The position numbers were made by a program, and so were the translations under genes. This document shows positions 33,100 through 54,298 of a stretch of 64,000 nucleotides of DNA, one piece after another (position 1 is the stretch's first letter; each line of letters begins with the position of its first letter). The DNA lies in contig NC_134526.1 in NCBI RefSeq assembly GCF_027942865.1, positions 8,226,784 through 8,290,783 of the forward strand. The letters are read 5' to 3'. Under the pieces are notes generated by a model, which worked only from the letters and a program-made list of their open reading frames with translations, made no database searches and was not told the origin of the DNA. Source of the DNA: Odontesthes bonariensis (lineage: Eukaryota > Chordata > Actinopteri > Atheriniformes > Atherinopsidae).

Positions 33100-33345
33100 A
33101 AGATAAAAGTTTGTCGGAAAGAAGAAAATAGACTAAGAGCAGAGGTCGATGGACAAAAACTGCTGTTAACTTTGGCTGTAGTTAGAAAAAGGGAGAAATT
33201 AAGACAGCAGATGTTATGAAACTTTTTTTCTAGCTTGAAGCTTGAATTTGTGTATTTGGTCTGTCTGACCAATTAAAAAAATTCACTTGTTTTAATATAT
33301 GCTTTTTGTTTGAAATAAAGTCTTCTGTATTTTCCAAGTACTTTT
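33100..33345 (+). terminator. coro1a 3' UTR and polyadenylation signal
   Basis: A canonical AATAAA lies at 33314-33319, about 215 bp after the stop codon and followed by T-rich sequence. Cleavage would fall near 33335. The short 3' UTR suits the tight tail-to-tail spacing with the claudin gene. Confidence 0.75.
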
Positions 33346-33981
33346 CTGACTTTCTTTTTTTTTTACAAAACACATGAAATACACATTTTCAAATTTGAAT
33401 AATTTCATTTTTAATGATACAAAATGTGTAACACCAAATGTTTTATACATTTATGTGAAATACAGTTTAAATGCTTGAGAATGTATCATCTGAAAAAACA
33501 TTTGCACACAAATACTCCCTGAGGCCTATTGAGGTGCATTTGGTTTGAGATGATTTTTTAGCTTTTCCTGCCCACAAGTCAAAGATGAAACAAATAAGAG
33601 ATCAATCATGCTAAATGCCATTTAGCCATTTTTCATCTCTAAACGCTGAGTTTCGAGGTTACTATGGCTGGTAAGTTTTCTGCTTATGAAGACTTTTTTC
33701 TAGCTAGAATTGTTCGCTGTTGCTCTCAAAGAAGTAACCCAATTACAAAGTACTATAATTTACAGCCTTTATTTTCAAATCATACCACCCAGAAACCAAA
33801 TTTAAAATAACACCAGCTTAGCTGAGAATATAGAAAGACAAAGAAATTAGAAGTCTGTTATCATTAGCATTAAATATTTACACAATTATGTTATTTTCAA
33901 ATCAATACCGGTTGTCATCCACTTTATTGCTTCCCAGTCTTTCACCAAACAAACCCCTGTCCCTGCCCTTTCAGAAAGCCA
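33346..33981. other. Convergent intergenic spacer and claudin 3' UTR
   Basis: About 640 bp separate the coro1a poly(A) site and the claudin stop codon. Part must be the claudin 3' UTR on minus. I see no other feature. Confidence 0.5.
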
Positions 33982-35009
33982 CTACACATAATTTTTGCTT
34001 GGGGCCGAAGCGCTGTTACTGTGATACTTGGCGGTTCCTCCTGAACTGCCTGATTTAGGCCTGCTGAAGCAGCAGAGCAGACCTCCACCCAAAAGCATCA
34101 GAACACCGGCTGCCCAGCCTATATAGATGCATGCTCCCAGCTCCCTTCTCATGGAAGGAGCAATTAAGGGATTGTTGAAATCGCTCACAACATTATGTGC
34201 AGTCCAGCTGACAGGGATGATTGCCAGGAGGCCGGCCAGTAACAGGCCCACCCCAGCCACCAGGCAGATCTTGGGCTTGACGTCTTCATTCTCCACACAG
34301 TTGGTGAAGTTGGCACCGCAGAACAGGATGAGGAGGCTGAGGCTGCTGAGCATGCAGCTGATGATGGTCAATGCTCGGGAAGCCTGCAGGTAAGCGGGCA
34401 ACACCAGCAGGGAGTCGTAGTTCTTGCACTGTTGCTGCCCGGTGCTCTGCACCACGCACTCCGTCCACAGGCCCTCTTGATTGCTCTACACATGAAAAAT
34501 AACAGTGTGGGTAGTTTCATATATAATTCATGTCTGGTGGAGGATCTTACGCTCCTACTTATAATACGTATACTAAAGCACTTCTATATAATGCTTCCTA
34601 TACTCCACAATACATCAGGACAAGTACATCGTACAGCTTTTTCTGACAGTTTTAGTTACTTTACAAGACTTAAATCACAAAAAAGTCCATGTAATAAACT
34701 TTTGTAAAAATATTAACACAATCTACCCAATAGTATCCTAAACAATAGTGTACAATAGCATTAGTGTACATTTTGTTGATCATTTGTGTTTTTTTCATGG
34801 TATTAAATCCAGAGAAGTTATTCTTTTGGGATCATTTGACTCAAATGTGTAGATTCCTGAATGGATTTTTTCATTACCTGTGCAGTCACAATGTTGGACC
34901 CTGTGAAGGATGACACCTTCCATTGAGGAACAGCGCAGCACACAATGACACCGATCAGTCCAAGGACTCCGAGGAACACACATCCAATCTGAACTGCAGA
35001 ATTTCCCAT
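33982..35009 (-). CDS. Claudin, tight-junction protein (two coding exons)
   Basis: Claudins are four-pass membrane proteins that seal or form paracellular pores. The exons are 35009-34878 and 34485-33982, with donor CACAG|GTAATG and acceptor TGTAG|AGC, giving 211 residues. The extracellular loop 1 signature is complete: W30, GLW at 49-51, C54 and C64. Transmembrane segments lie near 8-28, 82-102, 117-138 and 161-182. The end KNYV is a PDZ-binding tail for ZO proteins, preceded by Cys residues (CCF) that could be palmitoylated. Arg81 and NNP/RRELG in loop 2 are usual. The member is not certain. It looks most like the claudin-3/4/6/9-type set that expanded in fish, and CLDN6/9 neighbour PAQR4 in mammals. 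A coding intron after residue 44 is unlike the intronless mammalian members of that set. I give no symbol. Confidence 0.93.
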
Positions 35010-38000
35010 TCTGGAAAAAACAAGTTGGAAGAAAACGGGACAAAAGCATGAAGGAGATGATTGAAGCAGTTGTTGCTACTTTATGCTCCGTTTTGTTGCT
35101 GGCTTTGGTGATGTCATATTCACACTTTGTTTTTCAGAAATTTTCAGTTTCGGTTCTTCTTCCTTCCGAAGATTTCCTCCATCTTTCAACTCAGGTGAGG
35201 AAAAGTTTGTTTTAGTGTCTTGGAATTATGATTTAGATGTTTCTACATAAATGATTGTTGGGTAACATGATGAGGAAAAGTTGTTGAAGCTCTTCCTCTG
35301 ATCCAGGATTGAAAAGTTGTTGATGTTTTTTAACTTTTGTGTTACTCTTAATCTATGAGCTTTTCCCTCCCTTTTTCTTTCTTTGGTAATCACAAAGGTG
35401 AACACACACAGATACAAACACAGGTTCCTACATACAGGTCTTCACAGGAACTGTAGCTTGGGGCCACATCTTGTTTTATAACTCATGTCCAGACAGGCCC
35501 AGGCCTCCAGGATCTCCACCCAAGACTGACTGAACCACTCCCTTAGGCTCTCTAACTTCAAAATATTTGCTCTACTCGTTGATTTTCGAGGACTTTATTA
35601 TTCATATTTATTCAGAAAAGTAAATTAAAGTTACAGTAAGTAATGCTAAAAATAAAACACACCAGGATGTGTGGTTAACAGAGGAAGGAAAGGAAAAAAA
35701 AGTGGTTCACTAAATTTTGCTCACAAGTGAGAGACTTTCAAATCATACAATTCTAATTTAGATAAATGCAGTATAAGTATACATGCGTTAAGTTGGACAG
35801 TCTGTGTTGATAATCATTAAACCCTGCCTTCACGTCTCAAATCAAATAACAAAGCAGAGCGGCAATCCAGTAAAGGTTGGAACACCAGTGTAACTTTTTC
35901 TGGATTCTGACCAGGAAGATGACATCCTGTGTAAAGCAAACATGACCCACAGCAGACAGAAATGTTTAGGTCCGATTTCACCCTGCAAACTAATCCGATG
36001 TGAGTCAGTGGATTTGACATTACATTCAATTATTCCTGTGCCTGAAAGTTCATTTTGTCCTCAAAGTTACTATTTTTTCTGTTTTATTATACTTAGAAAA
36101 AAACATTATTTAAATGAGTTGGTATATGTTAAGGATTATGAGAACCTTACAAAATAGTAAACAAAGACAAAAAGAATATAGAGCCTTTTTGTTGTTGTTG
36201 TGACAACTGTTTTAATGCACTGAACAAGTCCTTTTATCCTTTGTCCAATCAAACATTTTTGAAATCCTGTTCAGGTTGAACATGTTAGAAAAACAGATTT
36301 AAAAAGAATTGTTGCTTACCTTCTATTTTTCAAATTGATGAATAAAGATAACTGTTGAGGTTCTTCCTTTTTTCCGGCCTGAGTGTCGTTCGAGATGGTT
36401 TTCTGATGTACAAATATTGTGAAGACACTATGTGATAGGATGGGGTATTTGTATAGGAATGTAAGATGTAGGTGGAGCTGCGGCTTAAACTGAGTAATAT
36501 AGGGGGAGGTAAGGACCTCAAAACCAGTATGAACATGTCTATAAGCGTGTTTCTCTCTCTTTTAACATCTGAACTTACTGAGCTGAGATGCTCTAAGTTG
36601 ATTTGTCTCAGGGGAAAAAAAAACAGTTTCTGGGAAATAAAATTGTGATTTCTCATCATAACTATGCACAACCCGGCAACTGATTTCTGTTATAAAAGTG
36701 ATTATACTGAATTAATTGTTTATATCCTGGATCTTGAAACATTCAGGGTTTTGCCTTGCCCAGAAATCTTTGGATCATTTCAAGTTATTTAAGAGGAGAA
36801 TGAGTTTAAGATGTGCTGCACCAGTGTTTTTCAGGCATGAAATCAGACTGAAGAAAACCACAACAGTCTGAAGTCTCATCAAACTTAGGTCGCTGTTTAA
36901 CTGTCAGCAGCGTGATCAAGACACAAAGAAGAAATGAAAGCCTTGACCTTAACAGTCATATACGATTGTATGTTTCTGACACTAAAACATTTTATCAGCT
37001 CAGGTCTCAGGTACATGTGTCCTGTTCTGTGTGACAAGAGCTGTTTTTGATAGGTAAGAAACTACTTATCAGTCTACTTATCTGATAGTCTCCTCTATTC
37101 CCCGTGTCCAGATCTTATCTGTCTTATCGTCTATTTCACTCTTCATCGCTCATCCTTGTTTGTAAGACAACCACAATCTCATGAAATTTCAAATATTTTG
37201 GTCTGATGTGAAGCGAGATCCGAAAATCAAGTTATCTATTAATTTATTTTGTACTCAGACTTATAAAAATAATTGAACACAACAACAGGTGTGTCTTAAG
37301 ATAGATTTTATTCATGACTGAGTCATCTGGAGACTCTTTTTTTCCACCTGTGCACCTAGTACAAACAAATATTACTCATGACTCCAAAACTACACATCCA
37401 AACTCAACTCCCACACATCCAATTCCCGCCTGACTTTGTCGAAACTATGGTGACGAATCCAAAGAGACCAATTCTGCAGGATGAAATAGAGTGGGTTTTT
37501 TGCGCAAGACCATAATCTGGGTTTCGTGGATCACGGGAAAGAAAATGAGGAAATGAAAAGGAATGTGGCCTTCACGTAGAGAAACAAAGCAATTAGATAA
37601 GCCGTGTCAGAGTTGCAGCTGTGTAGAGCAAATGTTTGTTGGTTAGTGTCATCTGCTCCCTTATTTGTGTACATGTATATATAGATGTATGTGTGTGTGC
37701 TTGTGTGTGTGTACTTAATTGTATTTAAAAGTATCCACTCACATTTTCAACAGTACATTACCAATCCAAACAAAAAGTGTACCGTCTAAAAATATCAAAT
37801 GTTTGCTAATGTCACACTTTGAACTATTTTCACAACACTTTTTACGCACGTTAAAACTTTTTGTGTTATAGTACACTTTATTAGAAAAAATCAAAAGAAA
37901 ATGAGTTTTTAAGTTAAGTTAAATTTTTGGCAATTACTGAAGTGTAGCTATTTCAAATTTTTGTTCAACGTATTTTTGTTCAGTTTAAAATTGTTTTCTC

Positions 38001-38735
38001 AGAATTATTATGCAACTGAGCACTGAAACCACACTTTTTGATACACATTTTTATACCCTGAAGCTTTAGTATATCTTAAATCTGTTTTTTTTCTGTGACT
38101 AACATGACTGAGTTTACGATTAAGAAAATAAGATCATATCAAGAGCATACTGGCTTCATATTAGTGGCAATTTTGCTACAAATATTCTGTATACTTCTTA
38201 CATCAAGTACGTAAACTGTTATTAATCAAGCATATAAATTAGAACATACACAGCCATGTACTAAGTATACTTTAGGTTGTTCCACTTTGGCACATTAATG
38301 TACATAGAAAAAAAATTTTGGCTTCTCTTTAAATTTGGCTTCTCTGCGATTTAACCACAACTGAAATATTCTTTGCACAAAAAGAGTTGCCCCGAAAATA
38401 GAAAACTTCAAGTTAAAAAAATCATTATTACATTTTACATTTACTGAGGATGAGCCTGACTGCAAGTACACTTAAGCATGCTAAAATTCTGTATACATTT
38501 ATTTTTCACCGGGGTGAACTTAATAAAAGTACACAAACACCAAAAAAGGTTTACAATTTCACAACTTTAATTTACATGTAGTATATTTCAAATATGTGCA
38601 TAAACATATATACAAATAGCTTGAAAAGATAGCCTGTGTCCTCCTACTATGCGTAGGTAAGATTAAACTGGAAAGGATGTTTTTAAGGTTTTAAAGTACA
38701 GTTCCAAATATAAATACTGGGTGGCGCGATTTGAA
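35010..38735. other. Intergenic DNA between claudin and ppp1ca
   Basis: The first several hundred bases should contain the claudin promoter and 5' UTR. The rest is A/T-rich with no supported gene. A (TG)n tract lies at about 37688-37712. The minus frame at 36671-36330 has no motif. Confidence 0.5.
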
Positions 38736-38739
38736 CTCT

Positions 38740-39408
38740 ATTCAGTTCTCATTGAAGCCGTTATAAATTTCCGTAGGTGGGGTTTGATTGGAAGACAGAC
38801 TTCGCCTTAATCCAATCAGATACCAACGTTTGGGCTGATGAATTTTACAACGGGCCAATCATCGCTTGAGAATCGCGTGAAAACTCGGTTTGATTCAGCC
38901 TCCTGGGTTACCGTAGACACTTCGACGAAATGGCCCTATTTTAAAGTTCCTGGGGGAAGAGGCGAGCGACCTGGACAGTCCAGGGGTAAAGGGGCCAAGA
39001 TAAAACTCAGCGAATAAATATTTTCATATTCTATACATCAGGAATATAGTTAACAACCCGACGACAAGGTTTGGACATATTTTATTCGCTAAATCGTTTT
39101 TTAGTAGCTAACCAGCCGCGGTCCAGTTGTGCCGCTGCTAGTTTGATGTGTATGTGTAGTTTAGCGTATGCTACTTGGCTACTAGCAACCCAGCTAGCTT
39201 CGTTAGCTCAAGCTCGGATAAGCTCATTGATTGTTCATATTGTTCCGATTTACCAGTGCGAGACATTCGTTTGCTAAACAGTGTAATTGATAACGTATTT
39301 TATTAGTAACAGTTGGTATCTTATTTTGTTCTGTCTGTTCTTTAATTCCAAGGTGCAACACGAAATACCAAGGTCTTTACTTCCCGATAACGTCAGAAAA
39401 TAAAGAAA
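38740..39408 (+). promoter_or_regulatory. ppp1ca promoter and 5' UTR
   Basis: Three CCAAT-type boxes cluster here: inverted gattgg at about 38787, ccaatcag at about 38812 and gccaatca at about 38855. A drop in A/T content follows before the start codon at 39409. This fits a TATA-less housekeeping promoter. The transcription start is not determined. Confidence 0.5.
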
Positions 39409-47475
<8,067 letters not shown>

Positions 47476-48300
47476 CACCCACTGAGTCCCCTTTCTATGA
47501 ATTTCCACCCTGTGTTGGCCCAACAGTCTTTCTTTTTCTTTTTTTTTTTTCCTCTACCTCCCAACTTGTTTCTCCCTCGTCACAAAACGGCAACAAAGTA
47601 AACAAGTGTCCAGGGTTCAGTCATGCTTTTTCTCTTTGAAATTACTTTTAACTGTTTGTTTGGATATTTGAGTGTATTTTTTGTGTCTGAGTATCTACTC
47701 AAAAGTGAGAATGAGACAGAGGGACTTGCTGTATTCTGTATGTATGTACTTTTTCCTACTATTTTATTTTTTTCCTGTCATTTTATAGAAGTGGGTTCTG
47801 CCCATTCATCATGTAAATTCAGGCCTGGCTGCAGGGGAGGAGGGAGAAGGGGGGAGGGAAGAGGGGAGCCATGTCTGTTTATGTTAAGGCCAGGCACTGT
47901 TTAATGCTAAACACAAGCTTTTGTACATTGCGTTTCAGAGGTCCATGTATGTCTGTGATGGGTCGGGAGGGGGTAGAGGGGGGTTTTGGGATCAAGTTGC
48001 ACAGTCGAGCGGTAACGGCACATACCACACACTGGGTGCACAGGACGATACGTGTGCAGGTGAATCGTTTTAATTAGATGGATTCTGGATTAAATGACTT
48101 GATTGTCTCCATCTTGAAAACCAATGATCTGAGATCACGTTCATGGATGTGATATAGTCTGCTCTTTTTTTCTTTTTTTTTTTTTTCTTTTCTTTGTAGA
48201 TACATAAAACAGTCATGGTCTTATTTTTGTTTTTAATTTTTCTCTTGCTTTTGTTTTTAGTTCACTCACAGATGAATAAAAGTAACCATTTATTTGGAGT
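47476..48300 (+). terminator. ppp1ca 3' UTR and polyadenylation signal
   Basis: An AATAAA lies at 48275-48280, about 800 bp after the stop codon, with T-rich and TG-rich sequence just downstream. The UTR also has purine-rich (near 47838-47870) and T-rich (near 48170-48200) tracts. Confidence 0.7.
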
Positions 48301-48304
48301 ATGC

Positions 48305-49150
48305 CATCATTATTTTGTGTTTGCTGTTTGTCATGCTTTTCTGTGACCCACCGCCCGGCGGCTTCCTTTGTTGTATGTGAGCGTTGTTCTTTGAACTGAT
48401 GGTTCAGATTTCTTATCAATTTTAAAAACTCGGTCATTTCGAGCTTCAGTAGGATGTAGACAATGCCAAGAGGAAATTTAGGACTCACAGTGCTGGGTTC
48501 AGAACCCAATGTTCTCAGCTTTTCTAAGGAGTGGCCCTAAATGTTTATATTTTCTAATTGTTGGCATCGGCAGTTAATGGAAGTTTAGCTTGAACACTGT
48601 CAGGATGGTGGCTCCCACTCGCCTCACAATTGTTTGGCAGATATATTCTGTGCAATCCAACGTCACCTCATGCTGCCCAGACAGTTTTCTGATACAGAAT
48701 CTGTATTGATCGCTGTGAAGGGAGAGAACAATATTCAGCTGTGATCAAATGTAAGAACTATCAGGGAAATGAGATGGTGAATCACTGCTTTAACTCTCAG
48801 TTTGAAGTGCTTTAAGATGATTTGTTTCTGGTTAAAAAGATGGTTGATTTGAACATAAAGCTCATGTGAAATGGGCTTCATTTAATCTAAACTGCTAGCA
48901 TGAGGTGAGGGGTTCATGTGGAAGTGATGTAGAATCACATTTTTTTCTTTTATTAGATTTGGCTTTTAAACCTTTAAGTATGTGTATGGGTAAATCACTG
49001 TTCCGTGATTGATTAAAATACAAACGATAATCATGTACAGCATATTCCCATCGAAACAAGCTTCAAGTCTAGGTTGCTGCATAATTTCCAAAGCTATGTA
49101 AAACATGTTGGCATTTATGCAGATATACGGAACTGCGATCGTTCTCAACT
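48305..49150. other. Intergenic DNA downstream of ppp1ca
   Basis: I recognise nothing here beyond short chance open frames. Confidence 0.45.
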
Positions 49151-49152
49151 GC

Positions 49153-50037
49153 TTCAAAGTGATACTCCAGAGTAGATGCAACCTGGGGTCATTTGAACCG
49201 TGACATCCAGCCAAGTAGCCCACCCGCAGTTTTTTCGATATTGGTTGAACATCAGCTGAGTTACTGAGTTATCCCGAATGGCTTCGTACAAGAGTTAATG
49301 GATCCTGGTCCGTATCTCCAAAATTACCACACTAAAATCACATGCCATGACACCAAACTTCTACAGTAGTACAAATATGGTCTGTACTCACCAAACGATG
49401 CATTTGGAAGTTTGAAAATAGTCCAGGAGTTTATTATTATCAACACAAGCCTGATAGCTTCTCTGCAGCTAAAGCTGCGTCGACGTCACTTCTGGGAGCT
49501 GGGAGCTTCAAAGTAAGATGAGGGTTGATCTACTACTGTAGACAACAAAGCAAGGCTGCTCAATTTCTCCATTGATCAAATAATTTCACAACTCTACAAC
49601 ATAAAAAATTCATTAAAAAAACATGTAGAATATAGCATATACTTTGTTGTCTACAGTAGTAGATCAACCCTCATCTTACTTTGAAGCTCCCAGCTCCCTG
49701 AAGTGACGTCGACGCAGCTTTAGCTGCAGAGAAGCCATCAGGCTTGTGTTGATAATAATAAACTCCTGGACTATTTTCAAACTTCCAAATGCATCGCTTT
49801 GTGAGTACAGACCATATTTGTACTACTGTAGAAGTTTGGTGTCATGGCATGTGATTTTAGTGTAGTAATTTTGGAGATACTGCCAGGATCCATTAACTCT
49901 TGTACGAAGCTATTCGGGATAACTCAGTAACTCAGCTGATGTTCAGCCAATATCGAAAAAACTTCGGGTGGGCTACTTGGCTGGATGTCACGGTTCAAAT
50001 GACCCCAGGTTGAATCTACTCCGGAGTATCACTTTAA
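49153..50037. mobile_element. Second large TTAA-type fold-back element
   Basis: The left arm (49157-49550) and right arm (49642-50033) are inverted copies with few mismatches, separated by a 91-bp A/T-rich spacer. The right end is CTTTAAG with an intact TTAA (50034-50037); the left end has TTCA at 49153-49156. The termini read AAGTGATACTCC, related in pattern to the AAGGGATA end of the ppp1ca intronic element. No coding capacity is seen. Confidence 0.88.
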
Positions 50038-50039
50038 GT

Positions 50040-53000
50040 GTTCAGATTTTCTTTCAGCTGCTCGCTGTGGGAGAAAGAGCCATAAACTGAATTAAATTAA
50101 TACAATACGATTACTCAAGTGAAAAAACTGTGACCCCCCCCCACAAACACAGTGGCTGCGGCTGAAACTGTACTCCAAATGATGTTGGGTATTTCTATCC
50201 TTTTTTTTCAAATGGAAACAGTCTTTTTAACATCCCAAATGATCCACTTTGCATTTGTACCACTGTGCATTATGTGTGGCAGGCACACAGGGTGAAAGCA
50301 GGCTACAGTTCAGGCTGTTGCAACCGGTGAATAATACTTCTCTCTGCCATGTTTCAGGGTATGTCACTGCCCACGTCTTATAACCTAAATACACATTTTT
50401 TTTTCCTGTTACAAAACTCGATTTCTAGCTGTCTACTGTGTGTCCTCATTCTCAAAGCCTCTGTTTAAATGTAAAAAAAACATGCAGCTCTCTAGATTGT
50501 AAAGCCACTGTGTGCTGGTCATTTGCGAGCAGTGCGTAAACACATACTTCAGCAGTGGGTGGAAAAGCTGGAATTCAGCCATGATCCTCCCCCTGCTTTC
50601 CTCCTTCCATTTTCTCAGCCAGAGGTTGTTAACAAAGTACTTCACAAGATAAATCTTCTTTTCAAATCGTTCTTGTTTGAGGCTGTTCGGTATTTTGTGT
50701 GGTTTTCTAAACAATATTGATACAACAATGTTGCGGCGTATTGACGGAGGACTGGTGCAACAAAAAGAAAAGAGGATCATTAAACTTCATTGTGTGCTCG
50801 TGTTCAATTCACATCCAGTAAGATAAACTCAGGAAGTTAAATTTACACATTCAAATTAAGTGCAATGTAATAATCCGTATGCGTAGGAAAATAAATGTTT
50901 AAATAACGTTACTGCAGAACAAGTCAGGCTACTTGAATTTTGTGTTCATGTTTTAGAATAAAAGCTTAACCTTTAAAATGTTGCGCCCAATGTTCAAACT
51001 GATCTGTTGTTTAGTAGGTATTTAATTTAGATTGGTTAATGACCCCTTTTTGTGGATAAAACGTGGGTGATTTTCACAGAAAATGTGCTGAAACGTTTAA
51101 GTTTAATGGGTAATAAGGAAAGGTCACACAAAGCTTGAGCTAGTTATGTTGTGAAGACTATCAACGATGTTGAGACATTATTTTCAACAATGCAAAAAAA
51201 AAGAAAAGTATGAAACCTGCAGATCATTCATGAAACTTGCAGATCTGCTGTGTCCTAAATAAATGGTTCTATAAAAGCTGCTTTCACTCATTTTCAGAGC
51301 TATACAAACGTAGACGGCGTAGATCTTTTCCTCAGACTGCTTCTCCAGTTATGGATGTCACCTCTTCACGTCTGCTCGCTCATCACTTGTTTTCACATTG
51401 TTTTCACTGACATTTAAGCTTAGAAACTGCAAGCTTATAAGTGTAGGATTTTCTTTAACCAGGGATGTTTTGCACCATGCACTGTTGCTGGGTAAATATG
51501 ACATGATAATCATAAGATTGTTACGATTAAATAAACAGGAATCGATGGTATTTTTATTTGTACTTCATTTGTTTTCAAGTCAATCAGATGGTCTCTGTTC
51601 CAAAGTAGAAATAAAATACAGAATTTTTACATTTGTGTCTGGTTTTCCTTTTATCTTTAACATCACTTTGTCATGAAAAGAGAAAGTAGCATAAAAATGT
51701 TAGAAAAGATCTGTATAAGGGGATTGGCCGTGTAATTTCAACACGTTTCTCCTGCCTCGGGTCTGCTTTTTTCTCTCATTCTGTGCAGACTGCCTGTATT
51801 GTCTGTCGAACATTTGAAATGAGTCATTGGCATGGGTGGTGTTACCTCTGTGTGCATTTACCTATTTATCTATTTGATGCTTCGTGGTTGAGACAGAAAA
51901 ATGCGACACTTTACATAAAAAAGCTCTATCCACTGAGCATGTACTGTTCTCAGAACTGGCTATTTTCCCCTGTCCACGCTGCTTTCCTCCTCCGCTGTTT
52001 TAAAACCGAGGTTAATGTCCATCTTAAAAACTACAGCTGCAGTGTTTTATCTTTTCCTTATCTTTTAAAGATTATTTTCCTTTACTTGCTGACATACAAA
52101 TGTGACCCATTCCACAACAGCTTTGATGAAGGTTTATTAGCAATAAGCCAAAACAACTGGAGTTCAACAAAGGCCAACGCCAGTCAACTCATCAAATCTC
52201 CTGCTGATTTATGAATCAGACTCGATAATCAGTAAGGATAAATAACTGCTGTGCATGCAGTATTTTGAAAGCTAACTAAAAATAAAAAGCTGAGTCTAAG
52301 CTAGAAGGAACACTTTACATAATCTTACATACCAAATGAATTAATTTAGCCACATAAAATACCTCAGCTTGGCCAATGTGATGATAGACTAACTTGTGTG
52401 TTTACTACGACAAAGACCTCGGAGTTTGCCGTCTGTGGAAGCTTGAATGCTTGATGTGCTTTAAAATATGCAGTGGCACTACTTTTGATTGTTTTCCAGT
52501 TGAAACCTGTCCACAGAGGGGCAGAATAATTGGTGGAGGGTGCGCATTTCAGCCCTCAAGATGGATCTTTGGCAAAAATCCAGAACAGAGCAAGCTGTAA
52601 TATGTCTTGAAAGAGTTTTTAAAATATTTTTCAAACATTACATTTCAGGGAAATGAGCTGAAATGGTTGGCAGGCTCTATATGTAACACCATATTAAAAA
52701 AGATACATAACTGTTCTTCAATAAAACAAGATTGGTCTATTTTGAAATACAAGCATTTCGTTTTACTCTCCAAGTAGCACTACCCTAATAATAGTAACTA
52801 AACCAGTTTGACACATTTTAATGCTGCAAAGGTTTGTAAACCATAGTTTTTTGCAACACTGTGTAAAGCTTTTACTAACTGCGTCTTGGTCCTTCAATTT
52901 GAACAACATTGCAATTAAAGAAATTCATCATGAATTCCTAATTACAAAAAAAATAAAGAAAGAAAAAAGCTCTGTAATTACAGGCTGCAAACTGTAACAA

Positions 53001-53395
53001 GTTGTCTTACCGAAATTAAACTCTTTATAAAACTGATCAAACGGAGTGAGTTACTCACTAATTACAATTTTAACCAAGTAACTGCAAATAGCAAAATCCG
53101 CCTCAGGCTTCTGAATTACACAACACAACTATCAGATTGAGCCTTTTCATGCCATGCCAGCCAGCAGGTTACAGTATTGCTCCTGATGATTGCTGCCTCG
53201 CCGTGTTTTGGTTAGCTGTTCGTGTGAGTGATTCTGTGAAATGCACTCCAGCAGCTAAATAGCGGCCACTATCCCAGATTAAATACTCACCTCTGCTCAG
53301 CATAGTAAACGTAACGGCATTGATGGCTCCACCCATCAGAAATCTGACCAACCAACGATCTCAAATCACTGCACTGGGTTCAATTTCTGGAATTG
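50040..53395. other. Intergenic DNA between ppp1ca and kmt5c
   Basis: The plus frame 51783-52214 (143 codons) and others here show no domain, signal or splice context that I can support. I see no RNA gene or complete mobile element. Confidence 0.45.
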
Positions 53396-53399
53396 CCCT

Positions 53400-53806
53400 T
53401 GACCTCAGCGAATAGCGCAGTGTGTGGGCGTGGCCAAGAATAGTTTGGTTGAGCCGGACGTCGCTCATCAACTTTTGCTACTAGAGGATCTTTGCAAAGC
53501 TACTTAGCAGCTACGAAACGTTTAATTTTTTTTTTGTTGATTTGCAATCCAGCTTGGTGTATTACTACCTTTCGGAATTCAGACTGGGATTTAAAATTGT
53601 CAGGAAATCGACGAATACCTGAAGTGACGGGGGGACTCCATTTTCGTATGCAGCTGATCGGGCTAGCCACCAAGACGGCGCAAAGCTAGCTGGTTGCGTT
53701 GCTAGGCTAACTTTCCCTTCCAGGCTACGGAGCCAAAGCAAGCAAGGAGCTTGCGGTAAAATTGTCTGCCTGACGATACTTTTGTTGACTACAAAAGACT
53801 CCCAGG
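53400..53806 (+). promoter_or_regulatory. Probable kmt5c promoter and first noncoding exon
   Basis: Sequence from about 53420 is richer in CpG (gtgtgggcgtggccaag, gagccggacgtcgctc). It ends in ACTCCCAG|GTAGGT near 53806, a plausible donor. The start codon lies in an exon beginning at 54261 (acceptor GATTGCAG), which requires an upstream 5' UTR exon. The assignment is inferred. Confidence 0.5.
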
Positions 53807-54203
53807 TAGGTATGTTAGTTTGCATCACTGTGATACCACACTGCTCCACCGATATGTCCTCAGATACTAGTTTCCATGAATGATTTGATGCAGGTATTTT
53901 GCGCTAGCTGCAGGCCGTTGTTGCTACATTGATGTTTTAGCCTCCTCCCTCCTCAGCTGATAACAACATATTTCCCCAGCAAGCTGAAATGCTAAGCTAA
54001 TGTGCTATTGAAACAAATTGGAACCCAGTCACATTCACATAAGGTTATCATTGTCTGGTTATTGTGAGACGTAGATTAAAAAAAAAAAAAATGAACACAA
54101 GGTGAGTGCGCGCGCTAACTTTGGCGCGTTAGCTAATAACTAATGTAACACAAATATGATGCCATGTTGCAGGCTGGATGCGCAGAAATGCCAAAACTCT
54201 TCA

Positions 54204-54224
54204 CTGTTGTTGTTGTTGTTGTTG
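54204..54224. repeat. (GTT)n microsatellite just upstream of the kmt5c start exon
   Basis: Six or more GTT units end about 35 bp before the splice acceptor of the start-codon exon, inside or next to its polypyrimidine region. Confidence 0.9.
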
Positions 54225-54298
54225 CTGTCAATAGCGTTACTTTGATCCGTGTGATTGCAGCATGCTGATGGTGGGAGGCAATGGACGGGTGCACTAGA

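Noticed and set aside
51783-52214. 143-codon plus frame starting MQTACIVCRTFEM
   Set aside because: It shows no domain or splice context, only chance Cys/Tyr-rich composition. No support without transcripts.
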